From positions 124,001 through 188,000 of the forward strand of contig NZ_SLWQ01000002.1 of the NCBI RefSeq assembly GCF_004342425.1: a stretch of DNA of 64,000 nucleotides, given 5' to 3'. This document shows positions 35,603 to 44,547 of this stretch, piece after piece (the stretch's first letter is position 1; the number at the start of each line of letters is the position of its first letter). The translations under genes and the position numbers were made by a program. Below the pieces are notes generated by a model. It was not told the origin of the DNA, ran no database searches, and worked only from the letters and a program-made list of their open reading frames with translations. The stretch comes from Dokdonella fugitiva (GTDB taxonomy: Bacteria; Pseudomonadota; Gammaproteobacteria; Xanthomonadales; Rhodanobacteraceae).

Positions 35603-35667
35603 GTTCAAAGGAGGCGACTCCGAAGGCGGATCGCCGCGCGCGGGCGCGGCGGGCGTGTCTGGAAAGC

Positions 35668-35696
35668 ATCGCGGCTGAAGCCGCTCCCGCGATGGT
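35668..35696. repeat. Xanthomonad-type palindromic repeat
   Basis: This is a near-canonical copy of the short palindrome: CATCGCGGCTGAAGCCGCTC followed by CCGCGATGG. It lies in the 131-base spacer between the phosphatase and aminotransferase genes, where it could form an mRNA hairpin between co-transcribed cistrons. Confidence 0.75.
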
Positions 35697-35733
35697 GGTG
35701 CACGAGCCGCTACGGCGCGACGGTATCGATGCG

Positions 35734-36435
35734 TCAGGCGACCAGCGGCGCCGGTGCCGGCGCAGTGTCGTGGCCGTGCGCCGCGAGCTCGCCGGCGAGC
35801 AGGGTCGGCAGCAACTCGAGCGCGTCGGCGAAGCCGGTGATCGGCACGTACGGAATGCCGGCCGAGCGGCAATGCTCGATCAAGCGGTGCTTGGCGAACA
35901 CGAGGTCGGCTTCGCCGGCGACGCAGAAGTCCGACGTGCCATCGCCGATCAGCAGCACGCGCTTGCGTTCGGCGTGCGCATCGCCGGCGCTCGCGCACTT
36001 GCAGTTGCCACTGCGGCAGTTCGGCCGGCCATGCGGGAAATCGAGGCGCCAGCCGCTTTCACCGACCGCTTCGAGTCGATTGGCGACGATCGGCAGGTCG
36101 TCGAGGCCGTGCTGGCCGAGCACGCGGCGGATCGCGTAATCGAGGCCGTCGCTGAGCACGGTCAGCGGCACGCCGGCGTCACGCGTCGCCGCGACGAACG
36201 CCGGGAACGCGCGATCGATCATCATGCCGTCGAGATGCGCGTCGAGTTCGGCGTCGCTCGCTTCGAGCAGGCCGACCTGCTGCGCCATGCAATCGCGCGA
36301 ACCGATCTCGCCGCGCTTCCAGGCCTGCTCCAGCGCCTGCCAGCCCGGTCGCCCGAAGCGCTCGAGCAGGGAGTCGGTGATGTCCTCGACGGAGATCGTG
36401 CCGTCGAAGTCACAGAGGATCGTCCAGTGGGACAC
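35734..36435 (-). CDS. MtnX-like HAD phosphatase
   Basis: This 233-residue HAD hydrolase has the nucleophile motif CDFDGTI at residues 8-14, then SLLERFG, the second motif TVLSDGLDY, and the metal motif IGDGTSDFCVA. This is the MtnX/phosphoserine-phosphatase-like subgroup, in which MtnX acts in methionine salvage on a diketo phosphate. An unusual Cys cluster (NCRSGNCKC, about residues 139-147) lies in the cap region and could bind a metal. No other methionine salvage gene is adjacent. Its likely operon partner is the HemL-like aminotransferase, so the pair may act in succession on one metabolite; that is inference. Confidence 0.8.
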   Translation of the reverse strand: MSHWTILCDFDGTISVEDITDSLLERFGRPGWQALEQAWKRGEIGSRDCMAQQVGLLEASDAELDAHLDGMMIDRAFPAFVAATRDAGVPLTVLSDGLDYAIRRVLGQHGLDDLPIVANRLEAVGESGWRLDFPHGRPNCRSGNCKCASAGDAHAERKRVLLIGDGTSDFCVAGEADLVFAKHRLIEHCRSAGIPYVPITGFADALELLPTLLAGELAAHGHDTAPAPAPLVA

Positions 36436-36651
36436 GGATGGCTTCCCGCGGCCCGTCGGAGGACCGCCACGGTGGCAGCCTAGCGGGGGTGCCTTTCGGG
36501 GTGGTTTCGGGGCTGAAGCGAGGGCGGCGGGCTGGACCGCCGATTCGCGCCGGGAACGTGCCGCGATGGAGGTCCGATCACGGGCGGCGCGAGGTGCAGA
36601 AAAAATGGAGAATCGAACATCACGGGCTGCGACAGCGCGACGCGCCAGGCC

Positions 36652-37551
36652 TCAGCGAGATTTCACGAACCGTACCAGCACGCGCTGCCCGACCCGGAAC
36701 GCGCCGCCGTCGAGGCGCAGTACGCATTCGACGTCGTGCGCGCCGGCGCGTTCGACCGGGTCGTCGGTGAGGCGGCTGGGGCCGAAGACTTCGCCGACGC
36801 GCAGCACTTCGGCCGCGACCGGCGTACCTTGGTCGGTATCACGCACGACTTCGGCACGCATGCCGGGCTTGACCAGGTCGACGTAGGCCTCGTTGAGTTC
36901 GGCGCGCACGATGCGCGGACGATCGGGCAACAGCTGGAACAGTTCGGTCGCCGCCTGCGCCGAGACCGCATCGCCGACGTGCACCGAACGACGCACGATG
37001 CGTCCGGCCGCCGGCGCGGTGATCGTGTGCGCATCCAATTCGGCGCGTGCCTCGTCGAGGTGCGCGTGCGCCGCCTTCACCGCCGCTTCAGCGACGGCAA
37101 TTTCCGCCTTCAGCACGGCCAGCGCGGTTCCCGCGTCGTCGGCGGCCTGACCACTCGCGGCGCCTGCCGTCGCCGCGGCGGCGGCGCGCTGCGCCGCTTG
37201 CGCCGTCGGCGCGAGCTTCGCCTTCAGCACGCCGAGCTGGGCATTCGCCTGCGCGACGCCGGCTTCGGTGACGCCGACCGCGGTGCGCGCCTGGCGTTGC
37301 TCGAGCCGCGCCAGCACGTCACCCTGCCTGACGACGTCGCCATCTTCGACGCGCACCTCTTCGACGCGCCCGTCCCGCGGCGCGACGACGCGGATGAGCC
37401 CGCCCTCGACGTCCACCTGGCCACGCGCCATCGCGATCCAGCTGCCGTTCGCCGGCGCCGCCGACGCGGTGCGATCGAACGCGTCGTCGGAACACGCGAC
37501 CAGCAGCATCGGCACGAATAGCAGCGGCAGCCAGCCCGCACGCATCCTCAT
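36652..37551 (-). CDS. Lipoprotein adaptor (HlyD/DevB-type periplasmic subunit of ABC efflux)
   Basis: From ATG at 37551 the protein has 299 residues and begins with a lipoprotein signal whose lipobox is LLVAC. A biotinyl-lipoyl-like half motif (VVAPRDGRVEEVRVEDGDVVRQGDV), an Ala-rich coiled-coil hairpin (about residues 90-175) and the second half TITAPAAGRIVRRSVHVGDAV follow, then a beta-barrel domain. This is a membrane-fusion protein. It is the last gene of a four-gene set with the ATPase, permease and outer-membrane factor, 104 bases after the ATPase gene. The next Met, at 37545, is also possible. Confidence 0.88.
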   Translation of the reverse strand: MRMRAGWLPLLFVPMLLVACSDDAFDRTASAAPANGSWIAMARGQVDVEGGLIRVVAPRDGRVEEVRVEDGDVVRQGDVLARLEQRQARTAVGVTEAGVAQANAQLGVLKAKLAPTAQAAQRAAAAATAGAASGQAADDAGTALAVLKAEIAVAEAAVKAAHAHLDEARAELDAHTITAPAAGRIVRRSVHVGDAVSAQAATELFQLLPDRPRIVRAELNEAYVDLVKPGMRAEVVRDTDQGTPVAAEVLRVGEVFGPSRLTDDPVERAGAHDVECVLRLDGGAFRVGQRVLVRFVKSR

Positions 37552-37655
37552 GATGATTCCACCTCGTTCCAGGCCGGCGCGGGCGCACCTGTCGAGCATA
37601 CCCGCGCATCCAAGCGATGCATCCTACCTTGCCGCACCGGCGCGCCGCCCCCCCC

Positions 37656-38360
37656 TCATGGCGACCTGCTCGCGGCGACGCGCCGATCGGCGAGGATGCG
37701 CCCGTCTTCCATCGCCAGCACGCGATCCGCGTGGCCCACCAGACGCGGATCGTGGCTCACGCAGAGCACGGTCGCGCCGTGCGTGCGCGCGATGCGATGC
37801 AGGGTGTCGATGACGATCTGGCCGTTCGCCGCATCGAGCGCGCTGGTGGGTTCGTCGGCGAACAGCAACTGCGGCTCCTTGGCGAGCGCACGCGCGATCG
37901 CGACGCGCTGCTTCTCGCCACCGGACAGTTCCGCCGGCCTGAGCTGCATGCGGCTGCCGAGGCCGACCTCGGCGAGCGCATCGCCCGCGCGCCGTCGCGC
38001 GAGCGCATCGCCGAGGCCGAGGTAACCCAGCGGCAGCATCACCTGTTCCAGCGCGCTCAGCGCGGGGAACAGGTTGAAGCCCTGGAACACGAAGCCGGTG
38101 TGCTGCAGGCGGAACCGCTCGAGTTCGGCCGGCTCGAGCCGCGCGAGGTCCTGGCCGAGCGCGAACGCGCGGCCACCGTCCGGGCGCAGCAGGCCGCTGA
38201 GGATCGCCAGCAAGGTGCTCTTGCCGCAGCCGGAGGGGCCGGACACGAGCGTGAGTTCGCCGGCCGCGATCTCGATCGACAGGTCGCGCAGCACGTCGGT
38301 GCGCACCGCCCCCGTGGTGAACGACTTCGACAACGCGTCGGCGACGAGGGTGGCGTCCAT
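37656..38360 (-). CDS. ABC transporter ATP-binding protein (DevA/MacB/LolD-type)
   Basis: This 234-residue ATPase has Walker A GPSGCGKST, the signature LSGGEKQRVAIARAL and Walker B LLFADEPTSALD. This pattern belongs to the LolD/MacB/DevA group, which powers mechanotransmission-type export, not import. ATG at 38360 (MDATLVADALSKSF) is one base beyond the permease stop (TGAGATG), so the two are coupled. Confidence 0.93.
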   Translation of the reverse strand: MDATLVADALSKSFTTGAVRTDVLRDLSIEIAAGELTLVSGPSGCGKSTLLAILSGLLRPDGGRAFALGQDLARLEPAELERFRLQHTGFVFQGFNLFPALSALEQVMLPLGYLGLGDALARRRAGDALAEVGLGSRMQLRPAELSGGEKQRVAIARALAKEPQLLFADEPTSALDAANGQIVIDTLHRIARTHGATVLCVSHDPRLVGHADRVLAMEDGRILADRRVAASRSP

Positions 38361-38361
38361 C

Positions 38362-39492
38362 TCAGCGCAGCAGCAGGGCGGGGTCGGCATGGCGCAGCGC
38401 GCGCACCGCGGCAAGGCCGGACAGCAGCGCGATGCCCATCACCAGCGTCGCGCAGATGGCGACGGTGACGAGGTCGAGCTGTACCGGCACGTCGCGGCGA
38501 TGCGCGAGCAGGACGACGAGCGCGGTCGCGACGCCGCCGACGACGAGGCCGAACGCGCCGACCCACGCCGCCTGCTCGAGCACGACGCGGCGCAATCGCG
38601 CGAAGCCGACGCCGAGCGCGTGCAGGGTCGCGTATTCGCGGATCGAGCCGGCGACCGCACCCATCAGGGTCTGGCTCGTGATCAGCGCGCCGACCACGAA
38701 CACGACGATCGCGAGCAGCACGACGCCGAGCCCGGCACCGGTCTCGAACATCCAGTAGGCGACCGCGCGCCGTGCGAACGCGTCGCGCGTCCATACCTCG
38801 AACCTGCGCGCCTGCCCCCGCGGTTGTAGGCGCTGGCGCACCGCCGCCGCATCGCTGCCGTCACGCAGCTTGACGACGTAGTAGGCGACCCGTCCGTCGC
38901 TGTCACCGTTGTCGAGGCGACGCGACGTCGCGAGCGAGGTCACGATGTTGACGCCACCGAGCGCGCGCAGGCCACTGCCGACGCCGACGATGCGCACGCG
39001 ATGGCCGTTGACGACCGCTTGGCCGCCGACGTCGAGGCCGAGCTTGGGCAGGTCGGCGCGATCGACGATCACGCCGTCGGGCTCGTCGAGCAACGCGCGC
39101 AGCGCCGGCGTGAGCGCGTCGGCGAACATGAGTGCATCGGAGCGCGTGTCGATGCCCGAGACGAACACCGAGACGCCGCCCTTGTCGGCCGGCCCGCGCC
39201 AGTCGCCGTCGATCCAGTTGAACGGCTCGACGCGCTCGACCGCCGGATCCATCAGCGCGGCGATCTCCGCCTGCTGCGGGATCGGCCGGCCCAGCTCGAT
39301 GCTCTGCGTGCCCGGATAGCCGAGCCAGAGCTCGCCGCCGGACTTGCGGATATAGACCGCGGAGCTGTTGAAGATGCCGAACACGAGCGCTGCCTGGACG
39401 AGCAGCAGCAGCCCCGAGAACGCGACCGCGAGTGCGGACGGCAGGAATCGTCGCCACTCGTGCACGAGCGTCTTGCGCGCAAGCGGCACCAT
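38362..39492 (-). CDS. ABC transporter permease (DevC/FtsX-like)
   Basis: This 376-residue protein has one N-terminal membrane helix (FLPSALAVAFSGLLLLVQAALV), a large periplasmic domain (about residues 45-255) with LWLGYPGTQSIELGRPIP, and three C-terminal helices. This is the FtsX/MacB topology; the N-terminal RKTLVHEWRRF and GxELWL stretch point to the DevC subgroup. In cyanobacteria DevBCA-TolC exports envelope glycolipids. The substrate here is unknown. The ATG overlaps the outer-membrane factor stop (TGATG). Confidence 0.9.
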   Translation of the reverse strand: MVPLARKTLVHEWRRFLPSALAVAFSGLLLLVQAALVFGIFNSSAVYIRKSGGELWLGYPGTQSIELGRPIPQQAEIAALMDPAVERVEPFNWIDGDWRGPADKGGVSVFVSGIDTRSDALMFADALTPALRALLDEPDGVIVDRADLPKLGLDVGGQAVVNGHRVRIVGVGSGLRALGGVNIVTSLATSRRLDNGDSDGRVAYYVVKLRDGSDAAAVRQRLQPRGQARRFEVWTRDAFARRAVAYWMFETGAGLGVVLLAIVVFVVGALITSQTLMGAVAGSIREYATLHALGVGFARLRRVVLEQAAWVGAFGLVVGGVATALVVLLAHRRDVPVQLDLVTVAICATLVMGIALLSGLAAVRALRHADPALLLR

Positions 39493-40898
39493 CAGCCGGC
39501 GCCTCCGGGCGGCAACGGCGCGCCGCCGAGCGCCTTGTACAGCGCGATGAATGCGAGGCTGCGCTCCTGCTCGGCCTGCAGCAGTTCGAGCTGGGCCTGC
39601 AGCGCGGCCGACTCGGATACGGTCGCCTCGACGCCGTCGGCGAGGCCGAGGCGCTGCAAGGTCGCGGTCGAGCGCGCCTCGTCGGCGAGCGCGGCGGCGC
39701 CGTCCCGCAGGCTGCGTGAGGCGCGTGTGCGTTCGTGCAGCGCGGACATCGCAGCTTCGGCTTCGGCGACGCCGTCGAGGACGGCCTGTCGATAGGCGAG
39801 CACGCTCGCCTGCAGCGCCTTCGCGCGCGCGTCGCGCGCCGCGCGGCGCGCGCCCCAGTCGAACAGCGGGATCTCGATCGCGGGACCGAACGTGACGATG
39901 CCGTCCGCGTCGGACAGGCGCGTGTGGCCAATCACGCGCGCGGCATAGGTCAACGCGCCACCGAGTCCGACGTGCGGATAGAGGTCGGCCTCGGCGATGC
40001 CGAGTTCACCGGCGGCCTTCTCCACTTCGTATTCGGCGCGGCGGATCTCCGGTCGCGTGCGCAGGAGGTCGGCCGGCAGCACGTCGACCACCGCCGCCGA
40101 ATCGCCGAGCACGAGCGGCGCGCCGGCGGCGACCACGTCCTCGTCGTCGCGCGCCAGCAAGGCGGCGAGCTGGCGCCGCGCCCGCACGATTGCGGAGCGC
40201 GGCTCGGCCAGCGCGGCTCGCGCGCTCGCCTCTTCGGCGCGCGCATGGGCGACCTCGCGCGCGGCCGCCAGGCGCAGCCCTTCGCGGGTCGCGAGCAGTT
40301 CGCGCTTGCGCTGCGCCTGCGCGGCGATCTGCTCGAGCAGCTCGGCGCGGCGTTCGGCACCACGCAGCTCGACGTACGCGCGCACGACTTCGGCGACGAC
40401 GCTCACGCGCGCGGCCTGCGCCTCGCTTTCGGCGATGCCGAGGTCGCCTGCACTGGTGCGCGCGCGGCTCTGCGCGCGGCCGAACAGGCCGAACTCCCAC
40501 TTGGCGTCGAAACCGGCCTGGAAATAGCTCGCGCTGCTGTCGGGCGTCGGTTCGGCGTACGTGCGGAAGCCGAACTGCGGCAAGGAAGCATCATTCGCGT
40601 GCGCATCCAGCAGGCGCGCAGCCTCGATGCGCAGGCCGGCCTGGGCGATGCCGAGGTTGTCGGCGAGCGCGGCATCGACGAGGCGATCGAGTTCGGCATC
40701 GCCGAAGGTCTTCCACCAGCCGTGCAGGTCCGGCGCCGGCGCGACCGGGCGCCCTGCGTGCTGCCAGGCAGGCGGCGCATCGCGCTGCAGGGGCGGCAGC
40801 GGCGCCACGGCGCATCCGCCGAGGAGGAGCACGGCGACGAGCGGCGCACGGCGACGAAGCGGGGTGCGCGGCGTTTTCGGCGTGCGGGGATCGGGCAT
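39492..40898 (-). CDS. Outer-membrane efflux lipoprotein (TolC/NodT family)
   Basis: This 468-residue protein carries a lipobox (LLLGGCAVAP) and the NodT-type start of the mature chain (WKTFGDAELDRLVDAAL). Two repeats rich in Ala, Arg and Glu form the long alpha-barrel helices; PDLLRTRPEIRRAEYEVE... and SALHERTRASRSL... mark the second. It is the first gene of the set, coupled by TGATG to the permease gene. Together the four genes specify a complete channel from cytoplasm to exterior, an unusual arrangement in that the outer-membrane gene comes first. Confidence 0.9.
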   Translation of the reverse strand: MPDPRTPKTPRTPLRRRAPLVAVLLLGGCAVAPLPPLQRDAPPAWQHAGRPVAPAPDLHGWWKTFGDAELDRLVDAALADNLGIAQAGLRIEAARLLDAHANDASLPQFGFRTYAEPTPDSSASYFQAGFDAKWEFGLFGRAQSRARTSAGDLGIAESEAQAARVSVVAEVVRAYVELRGAERRAELLEQIAAQAQRKRELLATREGLRLAAAREVAHARAEEASARAALAEPRSAIVRARRQLAALLARDDEDVVAAGAPLVLGDSAAVVDVLPADLLRTRPEIRRAEYEVEKAAGELGIAEADLYPHVGLGGALTYAARVIGHTRLSDADGIVTFGPAIEIPLFDWGARRAARDARAKALQASVLAYRQAVLDGVAEAEAAMSALHERTRASRSLRDGAAALADEARSTATLQRLGLADGVEATVSESAALQAQLELLQAEQERSLAFIALYKALGGAPLPPGGAG

Positions 40899-41047
40899 GC
40901 GGTGCGATCGACGTGCGGGCAGCGGCCGCCAGCGGCGACCACACGCAGTCTAACCGAACCGCGCTGTCCCACGACGCGCCCGCAGGCACGGCGCAGCGTC
41001 GCGCCGCGCCTGCAGGCGACCCCGCGGGCGCAAGGTCCGTGTCGACC

Positions 41048-42514
41048 TCAGTTGAAGCCGTTCGCGAAGATGAGCTCGGAATTGATCTGCAGCGCGCCGA
41101 TCTCCGGCCAGTCGGGTGGTGACTGGCGCGGATAGCCGACGCCGCGCTGGTCCCACGCCCAACCGAGCACGTTGTTGCCGCCGAAGGTGTCCCACGTGCC
41201 CGGCGTCGGCCGGCGCGTACGCGTCGAGCCTCCCTGGTCCTCGAGCGGGCCAAGGCCCGGATCGTCGTGCGTGGTGTCGTTCGGACACGGCGCGCCGCAG
41301 AGCATCACGTTGTTGTGGCCGCCGTTGAAACCCGCCCCCGGCTTGCCGGTGAGGTCCACGGTCGGATACTGCGCAGGCGCGGCCGTGTTGACGTTGTTGG
41401 CGATGATCGTGCTGTCCATTTCGCCGGGGACGCTGATGTGCACGCCGGCACCGAGGTAGTAGCCGAGGCCGATGTCCCACTCGTGCGAGGTGTTGAACGC
41501 GATCGTGCTGTTGTAGAGGTTGAGCTTGCCGACCGAGAAGATGCCGCCGAACCGGTTGGCGACATTGTCGGACACGGTGCTGTTGGCCATCGTCAGCGTG
41601 TAGCCCGGATCACCCTTGGTGGCGATGCCGCCCATGCGCGCGGCCTGGTTGCCGGAAATGGTCGAGCCGAGCACGAGGCCGCCGTTCCAGATGAACAGGC
41701 CGCCGCCGAACGACGGCGTCGCGCTTTCGCTGATCGCGACGTTATTGGAAATCGTGCTGTACTTGCTGACCAGCCCGTCGTGCGCATAGACGGCGCCGCC
41801 ACTGGCGTAGCCCCAGCCCGTCGCCTTGGCCATGCTGCCGGTGATGACGCTGTTCTGAAGCACCACCCCTCCTCCCGCCCATACCGCGCCACCGAGCGCG
41901 GGGCGGTTCCCCGTACTGAGCGCGTTGCAATTGCGCAGCAGCACGCGGTCGAGCACGACGTTGCCCGCCGCGTGCACGCACCCGCCGAGCGCATCGTCGG
42001 TCGTGCGGTACTTGAAGCTGTTCTCCATCATGACGCCGGAGACCTCGAGCGTGCCCGAGGCGATGTCGACGAGGATGCCGTCATTGAGATTGCCGTCGAT
42101 CACGAGCCGGTTTGCGCCCGGGCCCTGGATCGCGAGATTGTTCTGCGCGAAGTAGATCGCGCCGCTCGTCAGCGTGATGCGGCTGCACGCCAGCTGCGTG
42201 AGGTCAATCGTATCGTCGCTGAGTGCGGCGGCGATCGTGTCGCGCAGGCTGCCTGCGCCACTGTCATTGCAATTGGTGACAACCCACGTCGTCGACGGCC
42301 GAGCCGGCGCCGCGGGCCCGGCTGCGCCGGCCAGGTGTTGCAGCAGCGCCGGCGGCACGACGATGCGGCCATCGATCACGCGTGCGCGCAAGGCATCCAG
42401 GCGCGAATCGGCGTGCAGCGCCGGCGCGGCTACGGACAGGCATGCGGCCATGCAGGCGGCGAGCGGCCGCAGCGGGGAGCGCGACGGGACGGGACGGGCG
42501 TTCGGAGTCTTCAT
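41048..42514 (-). CDS. Exported right-handed beta-helix protein (choice-of-anchor Q type)
   Basis: This 488-residue protein starts at ATG 42514. A signal peptide (PLAACMAACLSVAAPALHA) is followed by a pectate-lyase-like parallel beta-helix with many N-x-T/S turns (ITLTSGAIYFAQNNLAIQG, STISNNVAISES, STVSDNVANRFGG). Near the end is the choice-of-anchor Q pattern, ending YPRQSPPDWPEIGALQ. The final residues SELIFANGFN repeat the terminal motif of the two proteases. It is probably displayed or secreted; no catalytic residues are evident. It lies between recQ and the efflux operon and has no clear partner. Confidence 0.85.
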   Translation of the reverse strand: MKTPNARPVPSRSPLRPLAACMAACLSVAAPALHADSRLDALRARVIDGRIVVPPALLQHLAGAAGPAAPARPSTTWVVTNCNDSGAGSLRDTIAAALSDDTIDLTQLACSRITLTSGAIYFAQNNLAIQGPGANRLVIDGNLNDGILVDIASGTLEVSGVMMENSFKYRTTDDALGGCVHAAGNVVLDRVLLRNCNALSTGNRPALGGAVWAGGGVVLQNSVITGSMAKATGWGYASGGAVYAHDGLVSKYSTISNNVAISESATPSFGGGLFIWNGGLVLGSTISGNQAARMGGIATKGDPGYTLTMANSTVSDNVANRFGGIFSVGKLNLYNSTIAFNTSHEWDIGLGYYLGAGVHISVPGEMDSTIIANNVNTAAPAQYPTVDLTGKPGAGFNGGHNNVMLCGAPCPNDTTHDDPGLGPLEDQGGSTRTRRPTPGTWDTFGGNNVLGWAWDQRGVGYPRQSPPDWPEIGALQINSELIFANGFN

Positions 42515-42591
42515 GACCGGGATTCCTGGGTACGGACGGTCACGGTTAACGCCGAACCACCCGCGGTTCGGACATGCCGCGCCGCCGCCAC

Positions 42592-44412
42592 TCAGGCCGC
42601 GCGTGCGTTCAATGCGTCGAGGAAGGCTTCGCCGTAGCGCTCGAGCTTGCGCTCGCCGACGCCGCTGATCGCGCCGAGCGCGCCCAAGGTCTGCGGACGC
42701 TCGCGCAGCATCGCGAGCAGGGTCGCGTCGTGGAAGATCACGTACGCCGGCACGCCCTGCTCCTTCGCCAGCCGCGCGCGCAGGCCGCGCAGCGCGTCCC
42801 ACAGCGGCGCTTCGTGTGCGGCGATGTCGAGGCTCGCACGCGTGCGTTCGCCCCGCGCCTGCTGGCGGCGCGCACGGCGCTCGCCGCGATCGGCCTGCCG
42901 GCGCAGGTGCACCGGCTGCTCGCCACGCAGCACGGCGCGGCTCGCCGGGGTGAGTCGCAACGTACCGTAGCCCTCGTCGTCCGGCGTGAGCAGGCCGATC
43001 GCTACGAGCTGGCGGAACACGCCGCGCCATTGCTGCTTGTCGAGTTCGGCGCCGACGCCGAACGTGCTGAGCCGGTCATGCCCTAGGCTCCGCACGCGTT
43101 CGTCGGCCTCGCCGCGCAGCACCGTGGTCAGATGGCCGACACCGAAGCGTTGGCCGGTGCGATACACGCACGAGAGCGCCTTCTGCGCGACGATGCTCGC
43201 ATCCCAGGTCTCGGGCGGATCCAGGCAGTTGTCGCAATTGCCGCAGGGCTCGGCCAGCGTCTCGCCGAAGTACGCAAGCAGGCGCTGGCGCCGGCATGCG
43301 GTCGTCTCCGCGTAGCCGAGCAGTTCGTCGAGCTTGCGCCGTTCGACGCGCTTGCGCTCCTCGCCCGACTCGGACTGCGCGATGAACTGCGCGAGCGTCA
43401 CGACGTCGGCGAGGCCGTAGCACAGCCACGCCTCGGCCGGCAGGCCGTCGCGTCCGGCGCGGCCGGTCTCCTGGTAGTAACCTTCCATGCTCTTGGGCAG
43501 GTCGACATGCGCGACGAAACGCACGTCGGGCTTGTCGATGCCCATGCCGAACGCGATCGTCGCGACCATCACGACGCCGTCCTCGCGCAGGAAGCGCTGC
43601 TGGTTGCGCGCGCGCAGGCCTGCGTCCATGCCGGCGTGGTACGGCAGCGCGGTGACGCCCTCGCCGGAGAGCCATTCGGAGATTTCGTCGACCTTGCGCC
43701 GCGACAGGCAGTAGACGATGCCCGACTCGCCCGCGTGCGCGCCGAGGAAGTCCTTGAGCTGGCGGCGCGCATCGTCCTTCTCCACCACGCGGTAGCGGAT
43801 GTTGGGCCGGTCGAAGCTCGCAACGAATTCACGCGCGGACTCCAGCGCGAGACGCTCGACGATCTCGCGCCGCGTCGGCGCATCGGCGGTCGCGGTGAGC
43901 GCGATGCGCGGAATCAACGGGAAGCGTTCGTGCAGCAAGGTCAGCTGGCGGTATTCGGGGCGGAAGTCGTGCCCCCACTGCGATACGCAATGCGCCTCGT
44001 CGATTGCGAACAACGCGACCCCGGCGCGCGCGACGAGGTCGAGGCAGCGCTCGGTGAGCAGGCGCTCGGGTGCGACGTAGAGCAGTTTCAGCGCGCCCGC
44101 GGCGAAGCGCCGCTCGACCTCGCGCTGCGCGGCGGCGTCGAGGCTCGAATTGAGGAACGCCGCTTCGACGCCGAGCTGGCGCAGCGCGTCGACCTGGTCC
44201 TGCATCAGCGCGATCAGCGGCGACACGACGATCGCGCAGCCGTCGCGCAGTAGCGCGGGAATCTGGTAGCACAGCGACTTGCCGCCGCCGGTCGGCATCA
44301 ATACCAGCGCGTCGCCGCCGCCGGCCACGTGTTCGATGATCGCCTGCTGCTCGCCGCGGAACGCGGGATAACCGAAGACGGACTGGAGAACCTGTTCTGC
44401 ACGCGATGCCAT
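42592..44412 (-). CDS. recQ: ATP-dependent DNA helicase RecQ
   Basis: At 606 residues it matches E. coli RecQ (609). The helicase core has Walker [12 protein letters not shown], the DEAH box [19 protein letters not shown] and the ATP motif GRAGRDG. The zinc site is [12 protein letters not shown] followed by CGNCDNC. The RQC winged helix and a C-terminal HRDC domain (about residues 525-603) complete it. RecQ unwinds recombination and stalled-fork intermediates. It starts at ATG 44412 ([14 protein letters not shown]). The 135-base upstream region holds nothing recognised. Confidence 0.97.
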   Translation of the reverse strand: MASRAEQVLQSVFGYPAFRGEQQAIIEHVAGGGDALVLMPTGGGKSLCYQIPALLRDGCAIVVSPLIALMQDQVDALRQLGVEAAFLNSSLDAAAQREVERRFAAGALKLLYVAPERLLTERCLDLVARAGVALFAIDEAHCVSQWGHDFRPEYRQLTLLHERFPLIPRIALTATADAPTRREIVERLALESAREFVASFDRPNIRYRVVEKDDARRQLKDFLGAHAGESGIVYCLSRRKVDEISEWLSGEGVTALPYHAGMDAGLRARNQQRFLREDGVVMVATIAFGMGIDKPDVRFVAHVDLPKSMEGYYQETGRAGRDGLPAEAWLCYGLADVVTLAQFIAQSESGEERKRVERRKLDELLGYAETTACRRQRLLAYFGETLAEPCGNCDNCLDPPETWDASIVAQKALSCVYRTGQRFGVGHLTTVLRGEADERVRSLGHDRLSTFGVGAELDKQQWRGVFRQLVAIGLLTPDDEGYGTLRLTPASRAVLRGEQPVHLRRQADRGERRARRQQARGERTRASLDIAAHEAPLWDALRGLRARLAKEQGVPAYVIFHDATLLAMLRERPQTLGALGAISGVGERKLERYGEAFLDALNARAA

Positions 44413-44547
44413 CGCGCAATGCTAGTGTGCCGCCCCGCAAGTTGCATCAGGCAATCGCGCACGCGCACGCAGGAATGTCGCGCCGTCGCGCGCGAGCCCG
44501 CCGGGCCGCGACGACGGCATCCGCTGCCGTCGCCGCAGTGGTGCAGA

